The translations under genes were made by a program, and so were the position numbers. DNA of 64,000 bases, taken from assembly GCF_905163445.1 (NCBI RefSeq), contig NC_053197.1, forward strand, positions 2,232,001 through 2,296,000. The letters are read 5' to 3'. The DNA comes from Pararge aegeria. Lineage: Eukaryota > Arthropoda > Insecta > Lepidoptera > Nymphalidae. Positions 29,190 through 39,632 of this stretch are shown piece after piece. Position 1 is the first letter of the stretch, and the number at the start of each line of letters is the position of its first letter. Below the pieces are notes generated by a model that searched no databases, was not told the origin of the DNA, and saw only the letters and a program-made list of their open reading frames with translations.

Positions 29190-29446
29190 TGACGGCCGAT
29201 TGGCGCAGTGGGCAGCGACCCTGCTTTCTGAGTCCAAGGCCGTGGGTTCGATTCCCACAACTGGAAATTTTTTGTGTGATGAACATGAATGTCTTTCAGT
29301 GTCTGGTTGTTTATATGTATGTTTTAAGTATTTATGTATCCTATTCATAAAAATATTCATCAGCCATCTTAGTACTCATAACACAAGCTACGCTTACTTT
29401 GGGGCTAGATGGCGATGTGTGTATTGCCGTAGTATATTTATAAATA
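29190..29446 (+). mobile_element. SINE-A copy, full length (reference copy)
   Basis: TGACGGCCGATTGGCGCAGT head, GGTTCGATTCCCACAACTGG B box, ATGAACATGAATGTCTTTCA, CATCAGCCATCTTAGTACTC, CTTACTTTGGGGCTAGATGG, TGTGTGTATTGCCGTAGTAT. Clean A and B boxes; the best plus-strand SINE-A in the window. Confidence 0.95.
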
Positions 29447-29458
29447 TTATATTATATT

Positions 29459-29560
29459 TTGACGACCTCCCTGGCGTAGAGATGAACGCTGTGAATTTCA
29501 GTAGGAGCTTCGAGGTTTGATTCCCGGCAGAGGCAGTCTGGGAATTTATATGCTCTGATA
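29459..29560 (+). mobile_element. SINE-C 5' part
   Basis: GACCTCCCTGGCGTAGAGAT head, GAGGTTTGATTCCCGGCAGA B box, GTCTGGGAATTTATA. Ends before the TCTCTGGTCTGG block. Sits 12 bases after SINE-A in the same orientation. Confidence 0.8.
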
Positions 29561-30197
29561 AAAAAATAAGAAAAAAAAAATATTATGTTTTATTGAACTT
29601 AAATAAATCGTCTGTAAATATTTTCTTATTTACTTAAGATTCTTATTTAAGTGAGACTGTTAAGTTAAAATTTTGTAGAAGACCGACCTTAATGACTTGT
29701 AAACTAGTAATGAGAAATTTGATTAAAATTGTCTAGAAATTTAATATTACGGAATAACGATAAACAGTTAGGAAGTTTCAAATATAAACACAATTTTCCG
29801 TCCTCTTAGATGTTAACTAAATAATGTCCTGTATTTAATTTGAACTTTGAAATTCAGATTTCTAAATATACATTTTCATTGAAGTACTGGAATACTTGCG
29901 TATGCGTTTTATATGTTGGAAAAATGCAATTTTGCTTGGTAGCAAAATATTTATTTTTAGTTCGTCATATCATCGTTTTGTCTTAATTGAGTACTGTGGT
30001 CTTAAAAACAGTAGTTAGAGCTCTATATACTATATATCTAACCAAAACTAATAGTTTTCAGTGGCTCAGTTAAAGTTAAATACAGCTTTATTGAAAAAAT
30101 AATAGTTTCTGAATTCCGGAACACCTGAACGAAGCGAAACACATAAGTGTCATCGAAAGTTATCTAATATTATATGAAAAAAATAATCTTGAGTTAA
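29561..30197. other. No gene or repeat recognised
   Basis: AT-rich unique-looking sequence. No frame over 60 codons and no family landmarks. Confidence 0.45.
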
Positions 30198-30442
30198 TAA
30201 AATAAAATAAAAAAATAAATATAATACGACAATACACACATCGCCATCTAGCCCCAAAGTAAGCGTAGGTATAGGTACTAAGATGAATGGTGAATATATC
30301 TATGAATAATATACATAAATACTTATAAAATACAGATACCCAGACATTCATGTTCTACACACAAACATTTTCCAGTTATGGGAATTGAACCCACAGCCTT
30401 GGACTCAGAAACCAGTGTCGCTGCCCACTGCGCCAATCGGCC
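30198..30442 (-). mobile_element. SINE-A copy, near full length
   Basis: CATCGCCATCTAGCCCCAAA, GTACTAAGATGAATGGTGAA, B box GGGAATTGAACCC, head ACTGCGCCAATCGGCCC. The GTAGCTTGTGTT block is partly deleted. Confidence 0.9.
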
Positions 30443-31017
30443 CACTGTACAATCGGGCCTGTTCATCTTTTCAGTTTTGAATTTCAATGTATAAACTGGT
30501 TGTTGCATAACACAGTTTCCAAGGTCCATAAGACGTAAAGCGTTGAATATCGGTACATTTATTATTCGCCTTAGAGTAGCACTAAGATGAAATGTAAAAA
30601 ATATACCTTTAAAAGGGTTAGAAGTTCTGCAGAGATATTATTTTCTCAACTGGATTTTCTCTAACTGACAGAGTGATATTCTGTATTCAAGTGAAGACAT
30701 GTTTTAGAAGTCGGTAAAAACCGGCGTTTAAGCTCAGGATAAGCAGTATAAAATTACTATCGAAGTTTCAATGTGAAATAAAGGTTAAACGGTGTTTGAT
30801 GTCAAAGGATAGCTAGCGTTTTCATTTAGAGACACAGTGTGCGGTTTTGTTCGAGGGGTTGCTGCGGTCAGGGGATCCAGTTAAATAGTGTGAGGCACTG
30901 TGTCGGTGATTAACTGAGTTGTAAGAGGGCTATGTGAGTGCTTAGAATAACAGGCGACCGCATACTCACTCCAATTGAGAGACTTATTAGTATGGACTTT
31001 GAGCTTTATCGACGGAT
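30443..31017. other. No gene supported
   Basis: Unique-looking sequence. Minus frames of 83 and 69 codons (30881-31132, 30987-31196) cover the palindromic AT cluster and give low-complexity Asn/Ile runs. Confidence 0.4.
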
Positions 31018-31160
31018 AGGCTGTCCGCACACTCGTCAATATTATTGACGATATTCTCCATATTGACAATAATATTGACTGCGTGCGGGGCCGTATTGCA
31101 GAGTTGAGGTATCGGTAAATAATTATTGTCAATATTTATTATATTGTCAATGATATTACA
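31018..31160. repeat. Cluster of inverted GTCAATATTATTGAC-type repeats
   Basis: GTCAATATTATTGAC (31035-31049) is itself inverted; it recurs in complement at 31062-31080 and in part at 31120-31150. Outer arms (CCGCACAC.. at 31025 and ..GCGTGCGG at 31081) extend the symmetry to about 24 bases with a few mismatches. Perhaps the ends of a small TIR element with GC-rich caps. Confidence 0.65.
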
Positions 31161-31458
31161 TAGCTTCCGTGGTTTACTAGACAGTTTCGTCGACACATTT
31201 TATTTACAGACTCAGATAGATTTTTCTTTCATTTTTGTTTTTCACACAGTTACCTCAGACATGGTGTCAGAGACCTTCAGAGAATAGGTGTCAGCTCACG
31301 ATATTCGTGATATAATATATATAATTTTTTTTCCCATGAATAAATATGGATAGAGTTTCTTGCAAGATTTTTCTCAGTAAAATCTCTCTTCTGAATGAAT
31401 TTTGATGAATTTTGAATACATAATTTATTGATGACATAAATTACATACGATTGATAGA

Positions 31459-31722
31459 TCATCATCATCACATCAACCCATTATCGGCCTACAAAGAGTA
31501 CGGGTCTCCTCCAACAAGGAGAAAGGGTTAAGGCCGTAGTCTACTACGCTGGCCCAGTGCGGATTAGTGGATTCCACACCACACCTTTGAGAACATTATG
31601 TTTCAAAGGTGTGGTGTGCTTAAATCACATGTAACTTGGAAAAGTTAGAGGTGCGTGCTGGAATTCGAACTCGGACTCGGAAATTGAAGTCGAGCTACTA
31701 CTCATTGCGCTATAACCACTTC
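31459..31722 (-). mobile_element. SINE-B copy with an internal inverted segment
   Basis: Tail ATCATCATCATCACATCAAC, GGGTTAAGGCCGTAGTCTAC, GGATTCCACACC, then an abnormal stretch, then B box GAATTCGAACTC and head ATTGCGCTATAACCACTTC. The normal GAGAACTCTCAGGCATGCAG to CAAGTGATATT region is absent, replaced by the reverse complement of the sequence just before it. Confidence 0.9.
31575..31618. repeat. 16-bp perfect inverted repeat inside SINE-B
   Basis: CACACCACACCTTTGA and its exact complement, separated by 12 bases (GAACATTATGTT). Only the left arm belongs to the SINE consensus. Confidence 0.95.
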
Positions 31723-32217
31723 GCATTCGAGTGATATTTGAATATTTACCAAATATATGTTATACATTTGCCAGGTGTATCACAAAAGCTCAACTACACA
31801 TATAATTATATACATAACATAGCGAACAAAGCGTTGCGGTTACTCTAACACATAAAACGAAGTATCTCCTTTGCAGTGGCATCTTTAAATTTTTCGTGGC
31901 ACTAACAATAGTACTCTCGAAACATCCAACAGAATATAAGATGCCGATCTTAAACAAATGTTTCTTTTTCATCTTGAATTTGAAAATTCTTTCACTGGGA
32001 AAACCATTCGCGAGGACGTAACAATATTTTTGTTATGTCTCCTCGAGGATGCATTCATGTTTTCAGACGTTTAAAAGCATATTTAGAGACGGGGAGTCTT
32101 TTCTTCCTGAATAATAGACGTTTCACGTTCAAGAAATATCTATTTAAAGTTATTTTCAATGTTTTTGTGACTTCTTGAAACATCTTGAAAGATAATAATA
32201 TTTTTTTCTTACATATA
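31723..32217. other. No gene or repeat recognised
   Basis: Mixed-composition sequence without landmarks. A 60-codon minus frame (31790-31972) shows no motif. Confidence 0.45.
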
Positions 32218-32352
32218 GTTCAACGGGTACATAATAATACACTATAATATTTTTAGATTTGTTGATATTTCGACCCAGTTGCATGGCATGGATCGTGGTC
32301 ACGACGGGACTGAAATACACCAAAATATTATCGTGGTATGTACCCGTTAAAC
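32218..32352. mobile_element. Miniature inverted-repeat element, 135 bp
   Basis: GTTCAACGGGTACATA at the left and TATGTACCCGTTAAAC at the right form the ends; arms continue imperfectly through ATAATATTTT. The core has TTTCGACCCAGTTGCATG and GATCGTGGTCACGA. The core and one end recur at 39560-39632. No clear target duplication. Confidence 0.7.
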
Positions 32353-33306
32353 AAAAATCTTAGTTTAAAATCTATTATAAAAATTTTTAAAGTCCCCGTA
32401 CCTCGTAAATGGAAATATGAAGCTTTTTTAGACGTAGTACTGTTATTATTATCCTTAGCATACTTATACCCGTTTTCACTAAAGCTAGGAGTCGCCTTTT
32501 TTTTTTTAAATATTAATAGCGGGCGCCTATAAACATTTGCAGCACCAGATGAGCCACCGATGCGTTGCCGGCTTTAAAGGAATTTGTTTATCCGCCCCTT
32601 GAATAACCCTAGATTGTATTTTTGAGGAAACACATCAGATGGAACACGCCTATATCTAATGCCTAATGATTCAGGGGAAGTCTATAGAAAACAAGCGTTT
32701 CACCAAATCTTAGGTGATAACTATTGGTTAAATGTAAGATGTATTGCCTAGGAATATCCTTAGATTAGGCGTTACTTGTTTAGGAATTGCCCAGTCCGCC
32801 GTTTGTGAAAAAGGGGTTAGAGTCTCAATATGCAAGCGGGATATAGAAGTTTGACCCACTAAGCTGCACTAGTACTTATTAATATGATAATGAAAACGTA
32901 AGTTATTATTATTATCTTTTAAACTTTTCGTATGGATTTAAGGTCATTAAAAAATAATTTTCATCTGTTGAATTTCCCTGTTACCTAAGCTTTACGCATC
33001 CCCAATTAGGTGTGGTAAATTTAGATGGCGCCTAACGTCGTTAGTGATCACATAACAGTTGAAGATTTTTTTTGTCTAGGAGTCACCTCCATAATTAGGT
33101 ATCCGAATTAAGCATTTCCTAGGTTTAGTTAAAACTAGCATTAGCTTATGATTATTATTGAAACGATTGACCATCTTTTTCGATGTACGTAGGTTTAAGG
33201 TATATACGATCGTCTGAAGTCGTAACCTATCTACCAACACCAAAGTAGCTTAACTAACTCAATCCACTGATTTGCTCTTACAACTATGCCATTCAATTCT
33301 CATACA
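32353..33306. other. No gene; possible LINE remnant near 32540-32670
   Basis: GATGAGCCACCGATGCGTTG CCGGCTTTAAAGGAA-like sequence recalls lepidopteran LINE C-termini in complement, but frames are broken and I cannot align it. The rest is unique-looking. Confidence 0.35.
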
Positions 33307-33640
33307 GTCATCATCATCATCTCTACCCATTAACGATCCACTACTGGGCCTACCTACCCTTGCTCTTCCCACTAGATATGAGAAGCGGAAAAGGGTTTAG
33401 GCCGTAGTCCACCACGTTGCCCCAGTGTTGATGGTCGGGTTCCAGATGAAAACATACAACATTATGTAGAACTCTTAGGCGAGTAGGTTTCCTCACGTTG
33501 TTTTCCTTCACCGTTGAATCAAGTGATGTTTTGATGGTTTAAAAGCAACATTACGTAGAAAAGTTATAAATTCGTGCTGGTATACCAACACGGCGCTCGA
33601 AGGTGAAGCCGAAGTTCAACCACTCCGTTATCACTGCTTC
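33307..33640 (-). mobile_element. SINE-B copy, full length, diverged
   Basis: Tail TCATCATCATCTCTACCCAT, GGGTTTAGGCCGTAGTCCAC, TTCCTCACGTTGTTTTCCTT, head ACTCCGTTATCACTGCTTC. The B box has decayed to GTATACCAACACGG. Confidence 0.85.
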
Positions 33641-34285
33641 AAATGTATTTCACACAGTTAACAGTCCGTCAAACTTACTAAAATAAAACATCCGACAGAC
33701 AGAACACTAACCGTAGTTACTCACAGCTACAGTGACAAACTTTTAATATAATGGGATGGAACACCAAAGGCAAAGGAATTCCCTGGTACCTACACCGTTA
33801 ACAGTCCCTAATTTAAGAATTTTGGGTTCATTGAATCACGAAATGCGTAAAACTCTAACCTTCAGTTTGTGAAAGTGCTGTTAAATCAGAGGCTAACTTA
33901 AGCAATTGTCAAAATTGACAAGTGGTTAACTTCAATCAAGTATTAGAAACACCACTTATGGTTATATTACCTTGAAGTGGTTATAAGTTGATAAGTTGGT
34001 TATAAGAACAAGTAATTCTGTCTTGTATGAAATTCGAAAATTCATTGTGATCATCAGCCGAACTAATCGATATGAGTATATTGATAACAGAATTCAGTGG
34101 AATATCTACAGGACACTAACCTCTTTTCTGATTTTATGGAAAAGAGTTGCTTGGAACGCAGCTCTCTCCATCGACTGTTAATAGACTTATTTGTCCGAAA
34201 GAGACTAGAGAGCTAGCAAAGGTCTTGTTTAACTGTATATTAATTTGGATAGCAGCAGGCTTTACTTTTCTTAATTCCATGATAA
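33641..34285. other. No gene recognised
   Basis: A 61-codon frame (33996-34181) has no motif. No repeat landmarks. Confidence 0.45.
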
Positions 34286-34630
34286 ATTATGAAAATTGAG
34301 CTTAATTTGCTATACTCTGCGAAAAGCAGAAGAATTTGTATGGTGTAATTTATAATTTTTTCAATCCGCAATTACGCACGTTTCGCTCTGAAACCGGTCA
34401 ATGAATAATGTTGTTGCTGTTGTTTGTTGTTTCTTAACAATAATTCATTGTACAATCAACATATCCTGAGGATGCTCCGGTTTCGGAGCAAAATGTTACA
34501 TACGTACAGAGGGTACATTGCCGAAGATCTGTTTGGTGTGGAGTATAAGGATTGAAAAAATTATAAATTACCCCATACAGATTCCCCTGCGTTTCGCGAA
34601 GTATAGCAAATTAAGCTTAATTTTCATAAT
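34286..34630. mobile_element. Foldback element F, full length, 345 bp
   Basis: Ends ATTATGAAAATTGAGCTTAA and its inverted counterpart TTAAGCTTAATTTTCATAAT. Arms of about 80 bases share GCTATACT, CGCGAAA-like, GTATGG, GTAATTTATAATTTTTTCAATCC. The interior has GAGGATGCTCCGGTTTCGGA and CATTGCCGAAGATCTG. No frame; non-autonomous. Target duplication unclear. Confidence 0.8.
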
Positions 34631-35020
34631 ATCTAATATCTATCTATTAAATAATTGAACAAAGTTATTAAGTCAATTCACTATTTTCTGTTCGATAAAC
34701 AAACAGTGTTTCAGAAACTGCGGCTACGAACGGGAGAGATAAATGTGTATTCATTACTTTGGTAAAAGGTGTTGACAATAATATTATATTATACCATCAC
34801 GTATATTGAAAGGCAGTACGGTTGGTTAAACATATTTCATATTAGCCGTACTCCTATTACAACACGAGTGTTTCATAATAATAATTAATATACCTACGTA
34901 ATACATCAAAGAGAAAAGTAATATTACGAATTTGGGTTAAGTTACCTATCTTACTCAATACTTGTCAGTGTTGATGAGTAAATAGGATTAAATTAAGTAT
35001 CTTACTATATATATTAACTA
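34631..35020. other. No gene or repeat recognised
   Basis: AT-rich sequence without landmarks. Confidence 0.45.
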
Positions 35021-35312
35021 GCTGTTGCCCGCGACTTCGTCTGCGTTTGATATTGTTGTTAAAGTATTCAGTATCGCTAAGCCTTAAATGAGTATAGTAG
35101 TATATATATAACATGTGACTGTCAATTAATTATAGACAAATAATTTGCAATAAAATAAAATTGCGACTATAGTTAAAGATCTAAGCTATCCTATCTCTTA
35201 AGTTGGATCAGACTGCTCACGGTGTGTCAATTTAATTTAAAATCGGTTAAGTAGTTTAGGAGTCCATCGCGGACAAACATCGTGACAGGAGATTTATATA
35301 TATTAAGATATT
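35021..35312 (+). mobile_element. Lepidopteran GCCCGCGACTTCGT-type element, copy 2
   Basis: Starts CTAGCTGTTGCCCGCGACTT and keeps TTCAGTATCG, CTTAAATGAG, AAAATCGGTTAAGTAGTTTA and GACAAACATCGTGACAGG in the order seen at 4483-4912, with the middle shortened. Confidence 0.7.
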
Positions 35313-35515
35313 ATCAATATGAAAGTGAGGATGCTTATTACTCAATTACGCAAAAACGGCTGAACGGATTTGAATGATATTTGGAACGCATGTAGCCTTT
35401 TAGATGGAAAAGAACATAGGCTTTTATCTCGATTCCTTAAGTAGTTCCCAAAGGAAAGTTGATGAAATTGTTTACGAGCTAAGCCGCGTGCAGACAGCTT
35501 GAAAATATAGCAGCT
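35313..35515 (-). mobile_element. Related element, inverted to its neighbour
   Basis: CGGCTGAACGGATTTGAATG, ATATTTGGAACGCATGTAGC and GCCGCGTGCAGACAGCT are, in complement, the start and body of another common lepidopteran repeat type. Abuts copy 2 tail to tail. Confidence 0.45.
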
Positions 35516-35527
35516 ACGAGTAGGTAT

Positions 35528-35783
35528 AAAATAAATAAATAAATATACTACGACAATGCACACATCGCCATCTAGTCCCAAAGTAAGCGTGTGTTATGGG
35601 TACTCAGATGACTAATAAATGTTATTATGAATAATATATATAAATACTAAGAATATACATATAAACACCCAGAACCTGAAAAACGTAAATGCTCATCACA
35701 CAAACATTTTCTTGAAGTGGGAATCGAACCCACGGCCTTGGACTCAGAAAGCAGGGTCGCTGCCCACTGCGCAAGTCGGCCGT
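35528..35783 (-). mobile_element. SINE-A copy, full length
   Basis: AAATAAATAAATATACTACG tail, CATCGCCATCTAGTCCCAAA, B box GGGAATCGAACCC, head CTGCGCAAGTCGGCCG. The frame beginning MGIEPTALDSE nearby is a read-through of the SINE head. Confidence 0.9.
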
Positions 35784-36055
35784 CGGTATGCATGCCACCT
35801 ATGCTAAGGAAAAGGACATGTACTTTATATATATTGTGTTGTAGAAATTCATTGTATTTATTAATTTATAAACGCCTGCGCCCAAACTGGGTGTACATAC
35901 GTAATATTATGTATTGTGCTGAATAAATTGAAATTAAATTTTCTTGGAAAATAAAAATTCAAAATATGATTATTGAAATAATTAATATCATGAACTTGTG
36001 GTCTACCTAAATGGGATTTTTGAATTTTGAATCCTGGCACTCATCGGACTGGACT

Positions 36056-36520
36056 TAATCAAATCAAATCAAAGACTTTATTTCAAAGTAGGTACCTAAC
36101 TGTACTCTTTCTGAATGTCATACAAATCTGTCATTATTTCAATAAAAATGTTTATATAATTTTTTTTTTATATAAAATTAAGTTTTAAAACCAAAATATT
36201 GTTCCGATGTTACCAGGATAAAAGATGATTATTAAAATAAATATCAATTTAAAAAAAAAAAATCTAAATTACTGTGTAAATTATACAAAAATAATAGTAA
36301 TAATAATTAAAATCTGGCTAATAAAACATTTTTAGAAATACCAACTAAGTAGTAGCTACCTACTTTTCCGTTTAGAAATATGTTGAAATAGTAGCCAACC
36401 AAGCGTTCCTGTCACATGTATAATCCTCTTCGGTGTAGTAACCTTTTATACAAAAACCCTCCTTTACATATGATATACCCTCTGTTAAACTTAGATTTTC
36501 TGATGGAATTTTGTTATACA
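36056..36520 (-). mobile_element. LINE-E4 3' end with C-terminal coding remnant
   Basis: Minus-strand frames read LYNKIPSENLSL and, after a shift, GYYTEEDYTCDRNAWLATIS to a stop at 36372-36374, matching the closing pattern YNKIPxxxxxLP...GYYxxxDY...NAW of this LINE group. The 3' UTR is AT-rich and ends in an (AATC) tail at 36060. 5'-truncated. Confidence 0.65.
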
Positions 36521-36532
36521 ATCAAAAAAAAA

Positions 36533-36735
36533 ATGATTTTTTCATGTAGACCTTATTACAGGCACTTATGAAGCGTTCACACATTTAACATGTTACACTA
36601 ATGTTAGTGATGTTGATAACTGCATTCGTTACCTTAAAACTAAAGCTAGGAGGGTTCCAAACACGCCCTGGTCTAAGAAGAGCCCACAACAAAATTATTC
36701 AGGTTTTTTTTATCACCATCTCACAATCGTACGCC
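36533..36735 (-). mobile_element. LINE-E2 3' end
   Basis: In complement: ACAGGCACTTATGAAGCGTT, AGTGATGTTGATAACTGCAT, CTAAAGCTAGGAGGGTTCCA, CCCTGGTCTAAGAAGAGCCC. The tail is degraded. It lies beside LINE-E4 in the same orientation. Confidence 0.75.
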
Positions 36736-37496
36736 ATTGCCGATAAATCACTCGCTAACTTTCTTTAGCCTAAACCTCTGTGTTGAAAATTTACTTTTAT
36801 AACGTGTGTTAACATTATTACTTTCATAATTCGTTTTTAATTTATTTTTATTTTTCCGATGTCTTTGTTTATGTAGTTACATCACTCCGGGATGCCTAAT
36901 GGAAAAACTTCTCAAGGTACCCTCAATACGGTCCGGGCAAGATATTAGTTTACCGGGAGGTCTCTAACCAAATAAACTAGTTTGCGTTCGCGTCCGAGTT
37001 TTATCAAATTTATTCCGATTATTAGAGCGACGGAATCCGTACTCTCGGAGGTTCTTTGTGAAAAAAGTTTCCTATTATTATCCGGTCCCTTTCGAAACAC
37101 AATGAGATAATGGCGCAATGGTATTTAGTTTGGAGTGGTTCTCGTTTGGCTCTTCTTGGGTGAGTTTGTGGTATTTTTTCTCTTCCGTTTCACAGAAAAT
37201 ATTTGAATCGCTACACAGCTTTTACTGTTACAAAATACGCCACGGTTCTCGTAATAGACAAGTTATCCGTAACTTTGTAATTGGTTTTTTTTTATATCAC
37301 TCCATATTTTTTAAACTCTTATGTCTCAATGGTGTAATTTATCACTTTGCAAAATTTAGTAACGGTTGATTAAACTATTATAGTGCGCTTATATAAAAAA
37401 GCTTTTTGTTTAATCCTGCGGAATAATTTCTGATATGTTTATCCGGAATAAAATGTTTCATACGTCTTATTATAAGCTGCTACCTTTATATATGTG
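36736..37496. other. No gene supported
   Basis: An 83-codon plus frame (37118-37369) is rich in Phe, Ser and Trp with no family signal. No repeats seen. Confidence 0.4.
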
Positions 37497-38145
37497 TAAT
37501 TTTTTAAGTAAAACTTCTTAAGGCGCTACTAGGGAGTCACTCAGATCTTTTTCTGACGGAAGTAACGCCTTTTACTTCAGACGTCTGTGTAGTTTCCGCT
37601 ATTTAAAATAATAATTTGGATTGGTCGTAGGTATATTTCATACACTCCACGCTTCTTGACTTATACGCCAGCTAGTGGCAAATATAATAATCAATTAGGA
37701 TTATTTATTTACAATAATTTCAAACGTATCAATTGTGAATAGCAAAGTCAACAGTCCTAAAAAAATATTTTAAATTGCAAAGTTTTTTTGTAAATCTCTG
37801 AATATACCTACCTACTTTTTTATTTATTACTATTGTAATAAATAATTATTAATAAATTTTTTGACGATTGCGACATTCTATAATATTTAATGACAAGGTT
37901 TTATTGACATGTGCTGATCTTCTGACCTTCAATTTTCTACTCTCAATTATTCTATTTAACAAATGAAACTATTTATAAAATGTGAAAGTAACATTAATGA
38001 ATTTTAAAAAGAATATAAAATTAAATAGTGAATATTAAATGAAATGGCGGAGTCTTAGGAACATTTTACTCTTTCAACAATTAATAATAATAAAAGTTTT
38101 AGTTAAATCGCGCGTAAAGGTTACACGCACACACTGTTTCTTAAA
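37497..38145 (-). mobile_element. Element J, copy 2, inverted
   Basis: Complement of the 9535-9985 copy: AAGTAAAACTTCTTAAGGCG, TCTGACGGAAGTAACGCC, CAGACGTCTGTGTAGTTTCC, GGATTGGTCGTAGG, TAATCAATTAGGATTATT, then GGTTACACGCACACACTG at the far end. About 200 bases longer than copy 1 because of AT-rich insertions at 37760-38080. Confidence 0.6.
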
Positions 38146-38188
38146 TCGAAAAAATTTAAATAACTTATGTTTGTTTTCCTTTTTGCAG

Positions 38189-38221
38189 GTACCTACTCCT
38201 TTTATGGTGACGGAGGATATA
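38189..38221 (+). other. Possible 33-bp exon (splice-like borders)
   Basis: A pyrimidine-rich run TTGTTTTCCTTTTTGCAG precedes and GTGAGTATG follows a 33-base stretch open in frame (VPTPFMVTEDI). Both borders look like good splice sites, but nothing else in the window supports a gene. Confidence 0.2.
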
Positions 38222-38264
38222 GTGAGTATGCTAAGAACAAAAATCGAAGAAAGTTCTTGATTCG

Positions 38265-38470
38265 ATTCCCGAGATCAATACAACTCGGGACAATAAATAG
38301 CCTGAGTTCTTCTGTCAAGAAGTTTTCAGTACCAGTTTGAAGTTAAGGACTTGGCTGCCACGAAGAGGTTAGGCCGTCGATACGCGTTATTATCTCTGAT
38401 AATGTGATAATCCTTAAAGCCCACCAACCCGTATTGGAGCAGAGTTGTGAGTCAAAAATCTGATTCCCTC
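38265..38470 (+). repeat. Degenerate interspersed-repeat fragment
   Basis: GATTCGATTCCCGAGATCAA is B-box-like; GGACTTGGCTGCCACGAAGA and CCCGTATTGGAGCAGAGTTG recall a lepidopteran SINE-associated sequence. No second copy in the window. Confidence 0.35.
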
Positions 38471-38622
38471 TCTGCTATGCAGAATAAGTTATGTGCACAG
38501 CATTAGGACTTTACTAGTTGATGATTGTAGTAGCTGGTTAAATTTACTGGTTTGCATCTTTAATCTACCACGTACAATCTTTCGATTTGTATTGTCCGTT
38601 TGCTGGGAAATAATGAACTGTT

Positions 38623-38825
38623 TTTTGACAACCTCTTTGGCGCAGCGGTGAGTGGGAGGTCCCGTGTTCGATTTTTGTGCGATTTTACGTTCCGGTAAGA
38701 TGTCGCGTAGAAACCGATTAGGGGAATGGGATAATATAACTGACATATCCCTAACAGGTTAGCCCGCTACCATCCTAGACTGCATCATTAATTTACAGGA
38801 GGTGAGATGAAGTCAAGGGCTTACA
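38623..38825 (+). mobile_element. SINE-C copy with internal deletion
   Basis: ACCTCTTTGGCGCAGCGGTG head, GGTCCCGTGTTCGATT B box, then a jump to TCGCGTAGAAACCGATTAGG, CCTAACAGGTTAGCCCGCTA and GCATCATTAATTTACAGGAG. The TCTCTGGTCTGG part is missing. Confidence 0.8.
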
Positions 38826-39559
38826 ATTATTATACGATGATAACAGTAAAATTGTAAAACTTCGGGACAGTAATCACGCGCATCAGGGAGACATAAAACA
38901 CTTTAACCAACTGTTCACTGAATATTTATAAAAAAAAAACATAAAAAAAAAATAAGAGTTAAAACCCTTATAACATGATCACATAACATTCCCTTAAATT
39001 TTAAGACGCTTTTCAATTATCGAAGCCAAAAATTTCTGGTAAACAAAGTTATATATAGAAGCAGATTATTCGCAGAATCCCCTTATCCAAGCTTTACGTA
39101 CCCGAGGAATTCTGGAGCTACAAATTGGGGAATACCCAAATTAGATTTGCTCCTAACCCCTTGGGGCTATAATCTGCACAAAGCTGAGTCCAAGCGTAAT
39201 GTCAGAGAGATCTATGCGCTCCCTTTAATTTCATGGCATTCCATCCATTAAAAATATTACAGTGCTAATGATAAATTCTTTTTTTACTTCACTGTAAGTT
39301 AGTCCCTGACTGCATTCTTACTTTTTATATAGTATCCGATACTAGATAATTATCCCTACCTGTTTATTTTTCAATAAAAAACAATTGACAAAAATGAGCG
39401 GACTTTGTTTCAACCAAAAAGCAAGAACTAAATATTTTCTACAACATTTTTACAAATTACAAAGTATTTGTATTTTAATTCAGTAAAGAACACGAAAGCG
39501 GGTAGTCAGATTCGGCCCGTGACATCCAACTTGACATCTGGTACCTACAAAGTCCTTTC
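38826..39559. other. No gene; short SINE-C tail at 39276-39325
   Basis: Only ACTTCACTGTAAGTTAGTCC and CTGACTGCATTCT match a repeat (SINE-C 3' end, minus). The rest is unique-looking AT-rich sequence. Confidence 0.5.
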
Positions 39560-39632
39560 GTGACCACGATTCATGCAACTGGGTCGAAATATCGATAAAT
39601 CCAAAAACATTCTCGTGGTATGTAACCGTTCG
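39560..39632. mobile_element. Half of the miniature element seen at 32218
   Basis: TCGTGACCACGATTCATGCA, ACTGGGTCGAAATATCGATA and CTCGTGGTATGTAACCGTT match the core (complement) and one end of the 32218-32352 element. Confidence 0.6.

Noticed and set aside
29190..29275. tRNA gene (A box, B box, GGTTCGATTCC)
   Set aside because: It is the head of SINE-A; the acceptor stem does not close and the same sequence recurs about 19 times with a SINE body attached. The same reasoning removes the heads of SINE-B and SINE-C.
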